DNA of 64,000 nucleotides, from contig NZ_JAKCMI010000021.1 in the NCBI RefSeq assembly GCF_021412585.1, positions 1 through 64,000 on the forward strand, read 5' to 3'. Position 1 is the stretch's first letter. The number at the start of each line of letters is the position of its first letter. The position numbers and the translations under genes are program-made. This document shows, piece by piece, positions 17,326-25,293 of the stretch. Source of the stretch: Halomonas alkalisoli (lineage in GTDB: Bacteria; Pseudomonadota; Gammaproteobacteria; Pseudomonadales; Halomonadaceae). The notes beneath the pieces are model-generated. The model was not told where the DNA came from. It made no database searches and worked only from the letters and a program-made list of their open reading frames with translations.

Positions 17326-17385
17326 GCGATCTCCAGGCGGGCAGCGGCACGGCGGCAACCTTCTGCCGCCATGCCGCTGCGCGGC

Positions 17386-19014
17386 TCACTCTTCGATGTA
17401 GACCGGGGTCAGGTCCTGGAACCAGTTCTTGGACTGCACGAAGCCCTGGACACGCGGGTTCATGGCCCGCGGCCCCACGTCGTGGGCCACCCACAGCCAG
17501 GCCGCGTCGTCGACCATGCGCGCGTGAAACTCGGCCAACAGCGCGTCCTGGGCCTCCTGGTCGAAGGTCACCTTGGCCTCGTCGAGCAGACGGTCATACT
17601 CGGGGTCATCCATGTAGCCCCAGTTGAAGCCGTTGGGCGGCGCCATGCTGGAGTGCATGAAGCGATAGAAGGCCGCGAAGGGGTCGAGCCAGCCGAAGGT
17701 GATGTTGGTGGCATGCGCCTCGAGGCTGGTCTGGTGATCGGCGCCGCGCCGCCAGTTGGGGAACAGCGACTCCCAGTCCAGCACTTCGAACTCCAACTGG
17801 ATGCCGACTTCGGCGAGGTTCTGCTGGATATACTCGTTCATCGCCAGCGGCTGCATCTGGCCGGAGCCGGAGGTGGAGATCAGCACCTTGATCTCGACCG
17901 GGTTATCCGAGCTGTAGCCGCTCTCCGCGAGCAGGCGGCGTGCCTCGTCGGGGTCGTGGCCGATCTCGAACTCGGGCTCGCCGAACCAGGGATGACCCGG
18001 GGTCACGGTACCCACCGCCGGGACCATCATGCCCCCCAGCAGCGCTCCGAGGCCTTCACGATCCACCGCCAGGTTGGCCGCCTTGCGCACGTTGATATCG
18101 CGCCACGGGCTGCCCTCGAGCATGGAGAACTGGTAGGGCCAGGTGTGCGGATAGGGGTTGCTGGTGATGGTCATGCCCTGGGATTCCATGCGCGCGATGG
18201 CGTCCGCCGCCGGCGATTCGATCCAGTCGACCTGGTCCGACAGCAGCGCCGAGGTGCGGCTACTCGACTCCGGCATGGGCAGCAGCTCCACGCGGTCGAC
18301 CTGCGGCACGCGATCGGCATCCCAGTAATCGGCAAAGGGTTCGAGCACGGCACGCTCACGGGGCACCAGGCGCGTCAGTTTGAACGGTCCGGTACCGGAT
18401 GGCTGACGGGCAAATTCATCCCAGTCGCCGTCCAGCGCTTCCCACTGGGCCGGGCTGGAGAACAGCAGGAAGGTCAGCTGATAGGGGAACCAGGCATCCG
18501 GCTCGCTGGTGGTAAAGCTGATGGTGTAGTCGTCGACCTTCTCGTAGCCGTCCATGGAGGGGATGCGGCCACGCACGTTGCCGGCCTGGCGGGCATCGAA
18601 CTGCGGCGAGTCCTCGTCGTAGACCTTGTCGAGATTCCAGATCGCGGCATCGGCATTCCAGTCGCTGCCGTCGTGAAAGGTGACCCCCTCGCGCAGGTGG
18701 AAATACCACACCTGCTGGTCATCCTCGTCGACCTCCCACGACTCCGCCAGGCCCGGCGTCAGGCCACTGACCTCGTCGGCGGACGACATGTCCCAGTTGA
18801 TCAACGCATCGTAGATGGTGTAGCCGACGAAGCGATAACCCTCGAAGCCGCTGTCCGGCTGGCCGGTGGTCAGCGGAATGTCCGACGCCGTCATCGCGAT
18901 CCGTAGTGTCTGCTCGGCCTGGACGGTCGTCGGCGATGCCAGGGCGGCGAGGCCGATGCTCAGGGCGGCGGGGGCCGCCCAGCGCCAGGTTTGCGCACTC
19001 TTGTTGTATACCAT
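17386..19014 (-). CDS. Peptide-type ABC transporter substrate-binding protein (SBP_bac_5)
   Basis: A 542-residue periplasmic binding protein that defines the cargo of the five-gene transporter. The signal peptide covers about residues 1-33 (AALSIGLAALA core, cleavage near VQA). Family landmarks: GLTPGLAESWEVDEDDQQVWYF, LREGVTFHDGSDWNADA and RKAANLAVDREGLGALLGG. GGGGAG precedes the ATG, which itself overlaps a GTATAC sequence. The family binds peptides, nickel, glutathione or heme; the setting between allantoin and urate genes suggests a nitrogen compound (inference). A GntR gene lies upstream on the same strand. Confidence 0.9.
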   Translation of the reverse strand: MVYNKSAQTWRWAAPAALSIGLAALASPTTVQAEQTLRIAMTASDIPLTTGQPDSGFEGYRFVGYTIYDALINWDMSSADEVSGLTPGLAESWEVDEDDQQVWYFHLREGVTFHDGSDWNADAAIWNLDKVYDEDSPQFDARQAGNVRGRIPSMDGYEKVDDYTISFTTSEPDAWFPYQLTFLLFSSPAQWEALDGDWDEFARQPSGTGPFKLTRLVPRERAVLEPFADYWDADRVPQVDRVELLPMPESSSRTSALLSDQVDWIESPAADAIARMESQGMTITSNPYPHTWPYQFSMLEGSPWRDINVRKAANLAVDREGLGALLGGMMVPAVGTVTPGHPWFGEPEFEIGHDPDEARRLLAESGYSSDNPVEIKVLISTSGSGQMQPLAMNEYIQQNLAEVGIQLEFEVLDWESLFPNWRRGADHQTSLEAHATNITFGWLDPFAAFYRFMHSSMAPPNGFNWGYMDDPEYDRLLDEAKVTFDQEAQDALLAEFHARMVDDAAWLWVAHDVGPRAMNPRVQGFVQSKNWFQDLTPVYIEE

Positions 19015-19329
19015 TTTTGCACTCTCCCCTCGTGGGTTTACCAGACAGGCAACGCGGCATCGCCTGTACTGCCGGGAGAGTTAATGCAAAAGTGAGGCCA
19101 GAATTGGATTGACCACCGTCATTGAGCAGACGAAATTTTCGTCTCCTAAAATACAAAACAAGCAAATATCGTATACGACAATGGCTTGGCTTTCCGCGAC
19201 TCAATGCCGCTGGAGACCAGAAGCCGTCACGCCCGGCAAAGAGACAGGGCGGTACGCCGGGCCTGATGCACCAAAAAGTGGCATGCAGGCCGGTGAAGGC
19301 ACCGTCACAGAGCGCGCGATGCCAAACGG
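19015..19329 (-). promoter_or_regulatory. Upstream region of the ABC operon
   Basis: A 315 bp gene-free stretch between the GntR gene and the binding-protein gene. TCGTATACGA at 19169-19178 is a perfect 10-bp palindrome of the GTATAC class. TTGTATACCA at 19004-19013 overlaps the start codon of the binding protein. No other feature was recognised. Confidence 0.55.
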
Positions 19330-20079
19330 TCAGCCGCTGGTAAAGATGCGCTGCAGATCGGGCACCTCCTCCTCCTCCTCGACGATGGAGAGGGAGGCCT
19401 CGATGGCCTTGAGGTGGCGGCTCATGAAGGCGGCGGCACGTTCACCGTTGTGTGCCTCCAGATAGCCGATCAGGTCGTCGTGATCGTGAGACTCGCAGCC
19501 CAGGTGGCCGGGGTTGCCGTAGACGGCAAGGATCAACGAGGAGCGTGAACAGAGTTGACCGACGAACGTCGCCAGCGTCGCATTGCCGGAGAGCCGGGCC
19601 AGGCGCTCGTGGAAGGCGGCGGAGAGCTTGATGGCACGGCTCTGTTCGCCGGCCTTCAGCGCCTCGCGTTCACGATTCGCCATGTCACGCAGCTCACGGA
19701 CATCCTCTGGCGTAATGCGTCGGGCAACATCCGGCATCAGGCCGCACTCCACCATCTGCCGGGCATCGAAGACATCCTTGGCCTCTTCGGCCGTGGGACG
19801 GGTGACGCTGGCCCCGCGGCGCGGCGTCAGCGTGACCAGCTGTTCCATGGCCAGACGCTGAAGAATCTTGCGGATACCGGTACGGCTGATGCCGAACACC
19901 TCGGCCAGCGCATCCTCGCGCAGCCGGGCGCCGGGCTTGAGGCGATGCTCGATGATGGCATCGCTGATCGAGCGATAGATCGTCTCGTGCCGCTCGGCAC
20001 CATCGCCGTTCTTTCCCAGGCGTCGGGGGGGCGCCTTGCCCGCCGCCTCGCCATCGGCAAGGCTTTGCCGCTGATTCAT
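19330..20079 (-). CDS. GntR family (FCD) regulator of the ureide/ABC region
   Basis: A 249-residue GntR regulator. Winged-helix domain about residues 30-95 (ETIYRSISDAIIEHRLKPGA, recognition segment FGISRTGIRKILQRLAMEQL), then an FCD domain with helices containing FHERLARLSGN and HDHDDLIGYLEAHNGERAAAFMSRH. An acidic EEEEE run lies near the C-terminus. The start at 20079 (MNQRQSLADGE) is preceded by AAGGAGGG. A TTGTATACG site lies about 35 bp upstream, which fits autoregulation. In Klebsiella an FCD-GntR protein (HpxS) regulates the hpx allantoin genes, so it is the best local candidate to bind the GTATAC palindromes (inference). Its 3' end is partly duplicated at 13256. Confidence 0.88.
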   Translation of the reverse strand: MNQRQSLADGEAAGKAPPRRLGKNGDGAERHETIYRSISDAIIEHRLKPGARLREDALAEVFGISRTGIRKILQRLAMEQLVTLTPRRGASVTRPTAEEAKDVFDARQMVECGLMPDVARRITPEDVRELRDMANREREALKAGEQSRAIKLSAAFHERLARLSGNATLATFVGQLCSRSSLILAVYGNPGHLGCESHDHDDLIGYLEAHNGERAAAFMSRHLKAIEASLSIVEEEEEVPDLQRIFTSG

Positions 20080-20113
20080 GGTATCCCTCCTTATGGGCCC
20101 TGCTATGGCAACC

Positions 20114-20124
20114 ATTGTATACGC
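20114..20124 (-). promoter_or_regulatory. GTATAC operator-like site upstream of the GntR gene
   Basis: ATTGTATACGC, about 35 bp before the GntR start codon. Same core as the sites at 10345-10586, 19169 and 22011. Confidence 0.5.
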
Positions 20125-20156
20125 ATCGTGGCTCGACAATGAACCTGACTGAAACG

Positions 20157-20186
20157 TACACAGCCCGCCTTGTGGCGGGCTGTGTA
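20157..20186 (-). terminator. Rho-independent terminator of puuD
   Basis: A perfect 13-bp stem TACACAGCCCGCC / GGCGGGCTGTGTA with a 4-nt loop lies about 30 bp past the puuD stop on minus. It separates puuD from the GntR gene. Confidence 0.75.
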
Positions 20187-20214
20187 TCGATCACAGGGGC
20201 GGCATGCCCCCGGG

Positions 20215-21423
20215 TCATTCCGACCAGGCGGCGATTATCTCGCGCTCCTCGTCGGTCATGCCGGTCATGTTGCCCAGCGGCATATACTTGCTGGCCACCA
20301 CCTGCTGGATCTGGCTCTTCTGACGCAGGATCTGGTCCTCGCTGTCATAGGCGATACCGGCCGGCGGTGCGGCAAAGCCAGGCTGAGTCGGCTCACGGGA
20401 GTGGCAGGCGACACAGTGCTGATCGATCAGGGCATGAACCTCCTCGAGCTCGGGACCATCGGCTGCCGTATCCCTGTCCGTCGCCGCGGTCTGCCCGGCA
20501 GGCATCCCCATCCAGAACGCCGCCAGGATCAGTGCCACGCCCGCCACGGGATACGCCGGCTGTATCTTGCCCGCGTGCATCAGCACGAAGAACTGGCGGA
20601 TCAGTGCGCCGGCAAAGATGAACAGCGACATCAAGATCCAGGCGTGCTCATGGTTGTAGGCGAAGGAGTAGTGGTTGCTGATCATCAGCAATACCACCGG
20701 CAGCGTGAAATAGGTGTTGTGCACCGAACGCTGCTTGCCACGCTTGCCGTCCAGCGGATTGGGCGTCTCGCCCGCCTTCATGGCGTTGACCATGCGGCGC
20801 TGGCCGGGAATGATCCAGAAGAACACGTTGGCCGACATGGCGGTTGCCATCACCGCACCGGTCAGCAGGAAGGCCGCCCGACCGGAGAACATCTGCACGC
20901 TCAGGTAGGCCACGACCACCATCATCACCGCCACCGCGATGCTGAGCACCCCGTCGCGGGTCATATCGGGGCTGATGCGCTTGCACAGCTCGTTGTAGAC
21001 GACCCAGCCGCCGACCAGGAACACCAGTGCCAGCACGTTGGCCTGCCAGCCACTCATATTGGCCGCCCACTCCCAGTTGGCATTGGGGTTCACCAGGTAG
21101 AAGCCCGGATTGAACATATAGAGGGTGACGAATAGTGCAAAACCCGACAGCCAGGTGGTGTAGGACTTCCAGAACGACCAGTGCAGCTCGTCGGGAAGCT
21201 TGGCCGGGGCCGTGGCGTACTTCTGGTTGTGATAGAAGCCGCCGCCGTGCACCGCCCACATCTCACCGAAGACGCCCTTCTCACGATCTTCTGCGGCCTT
21301 GGGCTTCTTAAGGCCGTTATCCAGCATTACGAAGTAGATCGACTCGCCGATCCAGGCGATGGCGGCGATGACGTGCAGCCAGCGCAGCATGAAATTTGCG
21401 AAGTCGAGTAGGTAGGCTTGCAT
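20215..21423 (-). CDS. puuD: Urate hydroxylase PuuD with C-terminal cytochrome c domain
   Basis: A 402-residue inner-membrane enzyme that oxidises urate to 5-hydroxyisourate, replacing soluble uricase. Eight or so membrane helices precede a single cytochrome c domain (about residues 325-402) with heme motif HCVACHS and an axial methionine probably in YMPLGNMTGM. N-terminal landmarks: NFMLRWLHVIAAIAWIGESI, GFYHNQKYATAP and SANVFFWIIPGQRRMV. The ATG at 21423 (MQAYLLDFANFML) fits PuuD proteins; the ribosome site is weak. Electrons probably pass to the respiratory chain rather than making H2O2 (known for PuuD). Confidence 0.93.
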   Translation of the reverse strand: MQAYLLDFANFMLRWLHVIAAIAWIGESIYFVMLDNGLKKPKAAEDREKGVFGEMWAVHGGGFYHNQKYATAPAKLPDELHWSFWKSYTTWLSGFALFVTLYMFNPGFYLVNPNANWEWAANMSGWQANVLALVFLVGGWVVYNELCKRISPDMTRDGVLSIAVAVMMVVVAYLSVQMFSGRAAFLLTGAVMATAMSANVFFWIIPGQRRMVNAMKAGETPNPLDGKRGKQRSVHNTYFTLPVVLLMISNHYSFAYNHEHAWILMSLFIFAGALIRQFFVLMHAGKIQPAYPVAGVALILAAFWMGMPAGQTAATDRDTAADGPELEEVHALIDQHCVACHSREPTQPGFAAPPAGIAYDSEDQILRQKSQIQQVVASKYMPLGNMTGMTDEEREIIAAWSE

Positions 21424-21549
21424 GAGGGGATTCTCACATTGCTTGATTGTTGTTGAGCGACCCGGTGCTGGCGAACATCGTGCCACCGGTGATCAGCCGA
21501 CCACCACACGACCGCCTGTGCGGGCGGCCGGGGCAAAGAGCCGCCGTGA

Positions 21550-21903
21550 TCAGCTGCCGCGGTAGGTGGAATAGCCATACGGCGACAGCAGCAGTGGCAC
21601 ATGGTAGTGCTGTGACGCATCGGCCACGCCAAAACGCAGCGGTATCACGTCCAGGAAGCGGGGCTCGTCAGCTGCCACCCCCTGGCGTCGCAGATAGGCA
21701 CCGGCATGAAAGACCAGCTCGTACTCGCCGGCCAGGAAGTCGTCTCCTTCCAGGATGGGCGCATCGCAGCGACCATCATCATTGGTCACGACACTCTTGA
21801 GACGTGTGCGCTGCTCACCTTCCAGCCGGTAGACCGCTATCTCGATCCCCTCGCCGGGCTGGCCCTTCGCTGTATCCAGAACGTGCGTTGTCAGTCGTCC
21901 CAT
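21550..21903 (-). CDS. uraH: 5-hydroxyisourate hydrolase (transthyretin-like)
   Basis: A 117-residue enzyme that hydrolyses the PuuD product 5-hydroxyisourate to OHCU. The diagnostic C-terminus YRGS is present, together with [14 protein letters not shown] (catalytic His near residue 7) and [19 protein letters not shown]. Length matches the family. It lies upstream of puuD on the same strand and divergent from uraD, so the three urate steps share one control region. Confidence 0.95.
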   Translation of the reverse strand: MGRLTTHVLDTAKGQPGEGIEIAVYRLEGEQRTRLKSVVTNDDGRCDAPILEGDDFLAGEYELVFHAGAYLRRQGVAADEPRFLDVIPLRFGVADASQHYHVPLLLSPYGYSTYRGS

Positions 21904-22075
21904 CGGTTTCTCCCATGCTTGGCTGGCGATGCTACCGTTGTCGGTGCATCATGGTAACTGGAAGCATGAAGACAGTTTTAGCTCTTTTTATAGTACATTT
22001 CAAAATTTTTTTGTATACACTTTCCCATGAGGTTTAATAAAACCTGTTCCCCGACCACTACTGAGGAGACCCACG
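21904..22075. promoter_or_regulatory. Divergent uraH-uraD promoter region with GTATAC site
   Basis: TTGTATACAC at 22011-22020 lies about 55 bp before uraD, inside an AT-rich stretch. It is one of the GTATAC set. Confidence 0.55.
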
Positions 22076-22603
22076 ATGAGTGACAAGACCCTCGAACCGC
22101 GCCCCAGCTCCCTCGACCGCCAGGCATTCGTCTCGCAGTACGGCGACATCTATGAGCACTCCCCCTGGGTCGCCGACCTGACCTGGCAACAGGGCCTCGA
22201 CGGCGAACAGGACACCCCGGCCGGGCTAGCCGAGGCCATGGGACGAACGCTGAGAGAAGCGCCGGTGGAAAGGCAGCTGGAGGTGATCCGCGCCCACCCC
22301 GACCTTGCCGGCAAGGCCGCCATCGCCGGTGAACTGACCGATGACTCCACCCGTGAACAGGCGGGTGCAGGGCTTGACCAGTGCACACCGGAAGAGATGG
22401 CGCGCTTCCAGCGACTGAATGACGCCTACAAGGCCCGCTTCGATTTTCCCTTCGTGATGGCCGTCAAGGGTAGCGATCGCCACGCCATTCTCGACGCCTT
22501 CGTGGCTCGCCTGGAAAACACACCGGAACAGGAACGCCGCACCGCCATCGAGCAGATCAACCGCATCGCCCGCTTCCGCCTGGAGGCTCGTACCGACGGG
22601 TGA
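22076..22603 (+). CDS. uraD: OHCU decarboxylase
   Basis: A 175-residue enzyme converting 2-oxo-4-hydroxy-4-carboxy-5-ureidoimidazoline to S-allantoin. The conserved catalytic stretch IRAHPDLAGKAA holds the active-site histidine; FQRLNDAYKARFDFPFVMAVKG and RTAIEQINRIARFRL are family landmarks. GAGGAG lies upstream of the ATG. It is monocistronic, with a hairpin after the stop, and divergent from uraH. Confidence 0.95.
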   Translation: MSDKTLEPRPSSLDRQAFVSQYGDIYEHSPWVADLTWQQGLDGEQDTPAGLAEAMGRTLREAPVERQLEVIRAHPDLAGKAAIAGELTDDSTREQAGAGLDQCTPEEMARFQRLNDAYKARFDFPFVMAVKGSDRHAILDAFVARLENTPEQERRTAIEQINRIARFRLEARTDG

Positions 22604-22986
22604 TCGCCGAAGCGCCGGCACGTTGCCGGCGCTGAGCCCCTTTGCCGGCTGTGCTTGAGATGCCTGCCGCCCCCTCTTCCTGGCCGCCCCCTATCCCCTC
22701 CCGCCCTCCTTTCACGCGCTGGCCCGACTCATGCTTCCCGTCGACTCGTCGCCTCTCGCTCAGCGGCGATGAAGAAGAGTTTGACGGCAGGAACAGGGCG
22801 CCCAAAATATGACCAAACGGTCAGGATATGGGCCGTATCGAATTGTTTATAAAGAAAAATTCCAGGGGACGCTGAAAAATACACCTGGAGTGTCTTTCAA
22901 AATCACATCGATTGTGTACATTTAATTCACGCCCTGGCGCCAGAAAGAAGCGCCTATGGATACAATAACAAGTCTGAGAGCCTGAC
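22604..22986 (+). promoter_or_regulatory. Upstream region of the NCS2 permease gene
   Basis: A 383 bp gene-free stretch. After the uraD hairpin comes a pyrimidine-rich strip (22660-22720), then an inverted repeat TGACC-N4-GGTCA at 22810-22823, and TTGTGTACA at 22912-22920, a variant of the GTATAC site about 70 bp before the permease start. No purine riboswitch pattern was recognised. Confidence 0.45.
22611..22633 (+). terminator. Hairpin after uraD
   Basis: A 9-bp perfect stem AGCGCCGGC / GCCGGCGCT with a 5-nt loop lies a few bases past the uraD stop. Only a short T-run (CCCTTT) follows. Confidence 0.55.
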
Positions 22987-24378
22987 ATGACCGATGCCGA
23001 GCACGCTTCCTTGCAGAAGAAACCCTCTCGTACCATCAACCAGAACCCCGACGCCATGCCGCCGCTGGGCAAGGCAATCCCGCTGGGCATCCAGCACATC
23101 ATGGCGATGTTCGCGGGAAACGTGACCCCGCCCATCATCATTGCCGGCGTTATCGGCGCCACCACCGGTGAGCAGATCTTCCTGATCCAGGTGGCGCTCT
23201 TCGTGGCCGGGATCGCCACCCTGATCCAGACCATCGGCATGGGTCCCATCGGCGCGCGCCTGCCCATTGTTCAGGGCACCAGCTTCGGCTTCCTGCCGGT
23301 GGCCCTGCCCCTGGCCGGTACTTTCGGCCTGGCTTCGGTGCTGGGCGCCTCCTTGATCGCCGGCCTATTGCAGGTGGGCCTGGGCGCCTTCCTCAAGAAG
23401 ATACGCCACTGGTTCTCCCCGGTGGTCACCGGCATCGTGGTACTCCTGATCGGCATTACCCTGATGCCGGTGGGCCTCAACTACGCCGCTGGCGGTGTGG
23501 GGGCCGATGACTTCGCCTCCCCCACCAACCTGGGCCTGGCGCTGTTCGTGCTGGTGGTGACCATCGTCGTTCATCAGTTCGGCCGCGGTTTCCTCAAGGC
23601 CTCCTCCATTCTGGTGGGGCTGGTCAGTGGTTACCTGGTCTCCATCGCCCTGGGCATGGTGGACTTCTCCAGCGTCAGCAACGCCGCCTGGTTCGCCTTC
23701 CCCAAGCCCCTCCAGTACGGACTGGAATTCCACCTGACCGCGATTATCGGCATGACCCTGATCATGTTTGTCGTCGGCCTCGAGACCATCGGCAACATCT
23801 CGGCCATCACCATCGGTGGCGCCGGCCGTCAGGCCAAGGACCGCGAGCTCTCCGGCGGCGTGATGGCCGATGGCGTGGCCACCTCCTTCGCGGCCATCTT
23901 CAACACCCTGCCCAACACCGCCTACGCCCAGAATGTGGGTCTTATCACCCTGACCGGCGTGGTCAGCCGACACGTGGTGACCATAGGCGGCATCCTGCTG
24001 ATCTGCATGGGCCTGTTCCCGAAGCTGGGTGGCCTGGTTGCCGCCATGCCCCACGCGGTGCTGGGCGGCGCCGGGGTAGTCATGTTCGGCATGATCGCCT
24101 CGGCGGGCCTGAAGATCATCCAGGAGTGCGAGCTCAACCAGCGCGCCATGCTGATCATCGCCGTCGCCCTGAGCCTGGGCATCGGCCTGCCGGCAGTAGA
24201 GCAGATTGCCGAAACCATGCCCGGTCAGCTCGGCCTGCTGCTCAAGTCCGGCCTGGTGCCCGCCGCACTGACTGCGCTGCTGCTCGACGCGATCCTGCCC
24301 GGAAAACCGAAGCGCGAGCCCATCGAGACCGAAGTGGCGGTCGCTGCCAAGAGCGAAGAAGCCAAATCCAACCTTTGA
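22987..24378 (+). CDS. NCS2 family urate/xanthine permease
   Basis: A 463-residue nucleobase:cation symporter-2 (NAT) transporter with about 12-14 helices. The TM1 motif LGIQHIMAMF and the NAT signature region QNVGLITLTGVVSR are visible, along with GLETIGNISAITIGG. The family carries urate, xanthine or uracil. Its place just after uraD, in a urate catabolic block, makes urate or xanthine the likely cargo. A clear terminator follows. Confidence 0.92.
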   Translation: MTDAEHASLQKKPSRTINQNPDAMPPLGKAIPLGIQHIMAMFAGNVTPPIIIAGVIGATTGEQIFLIQVALFVAGIATLIQTIGMGPIGARLPIVQGTSFGFLPVALPLAGTFGLASVLGASLIAGLLQVGLGAFLKKIRHWFSPVVTGIVVLLIGITLMPVGLNYAAGGVGADDFASPTNLGLALFVLVVTIVVHQFGRGFLKASSILVGLVSGYLVSIALGMVDFSSVSNAAWFAFPKPLQYGLEFHLTAIIGMTLIMFVVGLETIGNISAITIGGAGRQAKDRELSGGVMADGVATSFAAIFNTLPNTAYAQNVGLITLTGVVSRHVVTIGGILLICMGLFPKLGGLVAAMPHAVLGGAGVVMFGMIASAGLKIIQECELNQRAMLIIAVALSLGIGLPAVEQIAETMPGQLGLLLKSGLVPAALTALLLDAILPGKPKREPIETEVAVAAKSEEAKSNL

Positions 24379-24398
24379 GGAGACCCCTCGCTTTACAG

Positions 24399-24431
24399 AA
24401 CGCCGCCGGATGGCCTCCGGCGGCGTTTTTT
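24399..24431 (+). terminator. Rho-independent terminator after the NCS2 permease
   Basis: CGCCGCCGGA / TCCGGCGGCG (10-bp stem, 5-nt loop) followed by six T. It closes the urate block. Confidence 0.9.
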
Positions 24432-24488
24432 CAAGCTGGATGAATTGCTCGCTACACTGTGGGTAAGACCGCTTTCCGGAGATTTCCC

Positions 24489-25109
24489 ATGTTCCGCGAC
24501 CGTCTCGATGCCGCCAGGCAGCTTGCTCAGCGACTGGAGCACCTGAAGGGGCACAACCCGCTGATCCTGGCTATTCCCCGTGGTGGCGTGCCCATGGGAC
24601 GTCATCTGGCCGATGCGCTGGAAGGTGAGTTGGACGTGGTGCTGGTGCGCAAGATACGCGCGCCGGGCAGTCCCGAATTCGCCATCGGTGCGGTGAGCGA
24701 AGATGGCAGCATGAAGCTCGATGATGCCGCTTCGCATTTTCCTCCCGAAGCCGTGGAGCGCGAAGTCGATCGCCAGCGCCAGCTGTTGAAGGAGCGCCGG
24801 GAGCGCTACAGCCCGGTTCGCCCACCGATACCGCCCGAGGGCCGAGTGGTGGTGGTGGTGGACGATGGCAGCGCCACCGGCGCCACCATGGAGGCCGCCC
24901 TGAAGACGCTGCGTGGCCGTCCCGAACGGCTTATCGCCGCCATGGGGGTCGGCGCTCCCAGCGCCGTGGCACGCCTGGAAGCCGTGGCGGATGAAGTGGC
25001 CTGCCTGGAGATACCCCGGGGCTTCATGGCAGTCGGCCAGTTCTATGCCGATTTCGGCCAGGTGGAGGAAGAGGAAGTCGTCGAGCTGCTGAACCCCTCG
25101 TCCGGCTGA
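24489..25109 (+). CDS. Phosphoribosyltransferase-domain protein
   Basis: A 206-residue type I phosphoribosyltransferase fold protein. The PRPP-binding loop is seen as VVVVVDDGSATGATM, and NPLILAIPRGGVPMG plus VVLVRKIRAPGSPEFAIGAV are typical of the stand-alone predicted phosphoribosyltransferases sometimes fused to dienelactone hydrolases. The start at 24489 (MFRDRLDAARQLAQ) has GGAG upstream; an in-frame GTG at 24459 lies earlier without such a site. The substrate is unknown. Despite being next to the purine genes, it follows a strong terminator and is probably independent. Confidence 0.82.
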   Translation: MFRDRLDAARQLAQRLEHLKGHNPLILAIPRGGVPMGRHLADALEGELDVVLVRKIRAPGSPEFAIGAVSEDGSMKLDDAASHFPPEAVEREVDRQRQLLKERRERYSPVRPPIPPEGRVVVVVDDGSATGATMEAALKTLRGRPERLIAAMGVGAPSAVARLEAVADEVACLEIPRGFMAVGQFYADFGQVEEEEVVELLNPSSG

Positions 25110-25133
25110 AACGGGCCGTCAGGCGTCCCTCTC

Positions 25134-25175
25134 CACGCACTACGCACTACGCACTACGCACTACGCACTACGCAA
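25134..25175. repeat. Heptanucleotide tandem repeat
   Basis: About six head-to-tail copies of TACGCAC (first CACGCAC, last TACGCAA) in the gap between the phosphoribosyltransferase and phasin genes. Simple-sequence tract of the slipped-strand type. Confidence 0.9.
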
Positions 25176-25196
25176 GAGACCGCCATCATACGCAAA

Positions 25197-25224
25197 AGAC
25201 CGCCATCCCGAAGGATGGCGGTCT
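25197..25224 (-). terminator. Rho-independent terminator of the phasin gene
   Basis: A perfect 12-bp stem AGACCGCCATCC / GGATGGCGGTCT with a 4-nt loop. On the minus strand it is followed by TTT. It lies about 70 bp past the phasin stop. Confidence 0.75.
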
Positions 25225-25293
25225 CTACCCAGGCTTGAAGGCCTGATCCGGCTCGTTGCTGCTGAGCTTGTCTGGCGCTCTTGCCCGGAGGCC

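Noticed and set aside
16627-18906. Long plus-strand frame across the ABC permease and binding-protein genes
   Set aside because: Shadow of the minus genes; no ribosome site or motif. The same holds for 58755-60383 and 62167-63618.
22660-22980. Purine or xanthine riboswitch before the urate permease gene
   Set aside because: I could not identify the conserved loops of known purine riboswitches. The region looks like a protein-controlled promoter.
25134-25175. CRISPR array
   Set aside because: The units are 7 bp without spacers, so this is a simple tandem repeat.
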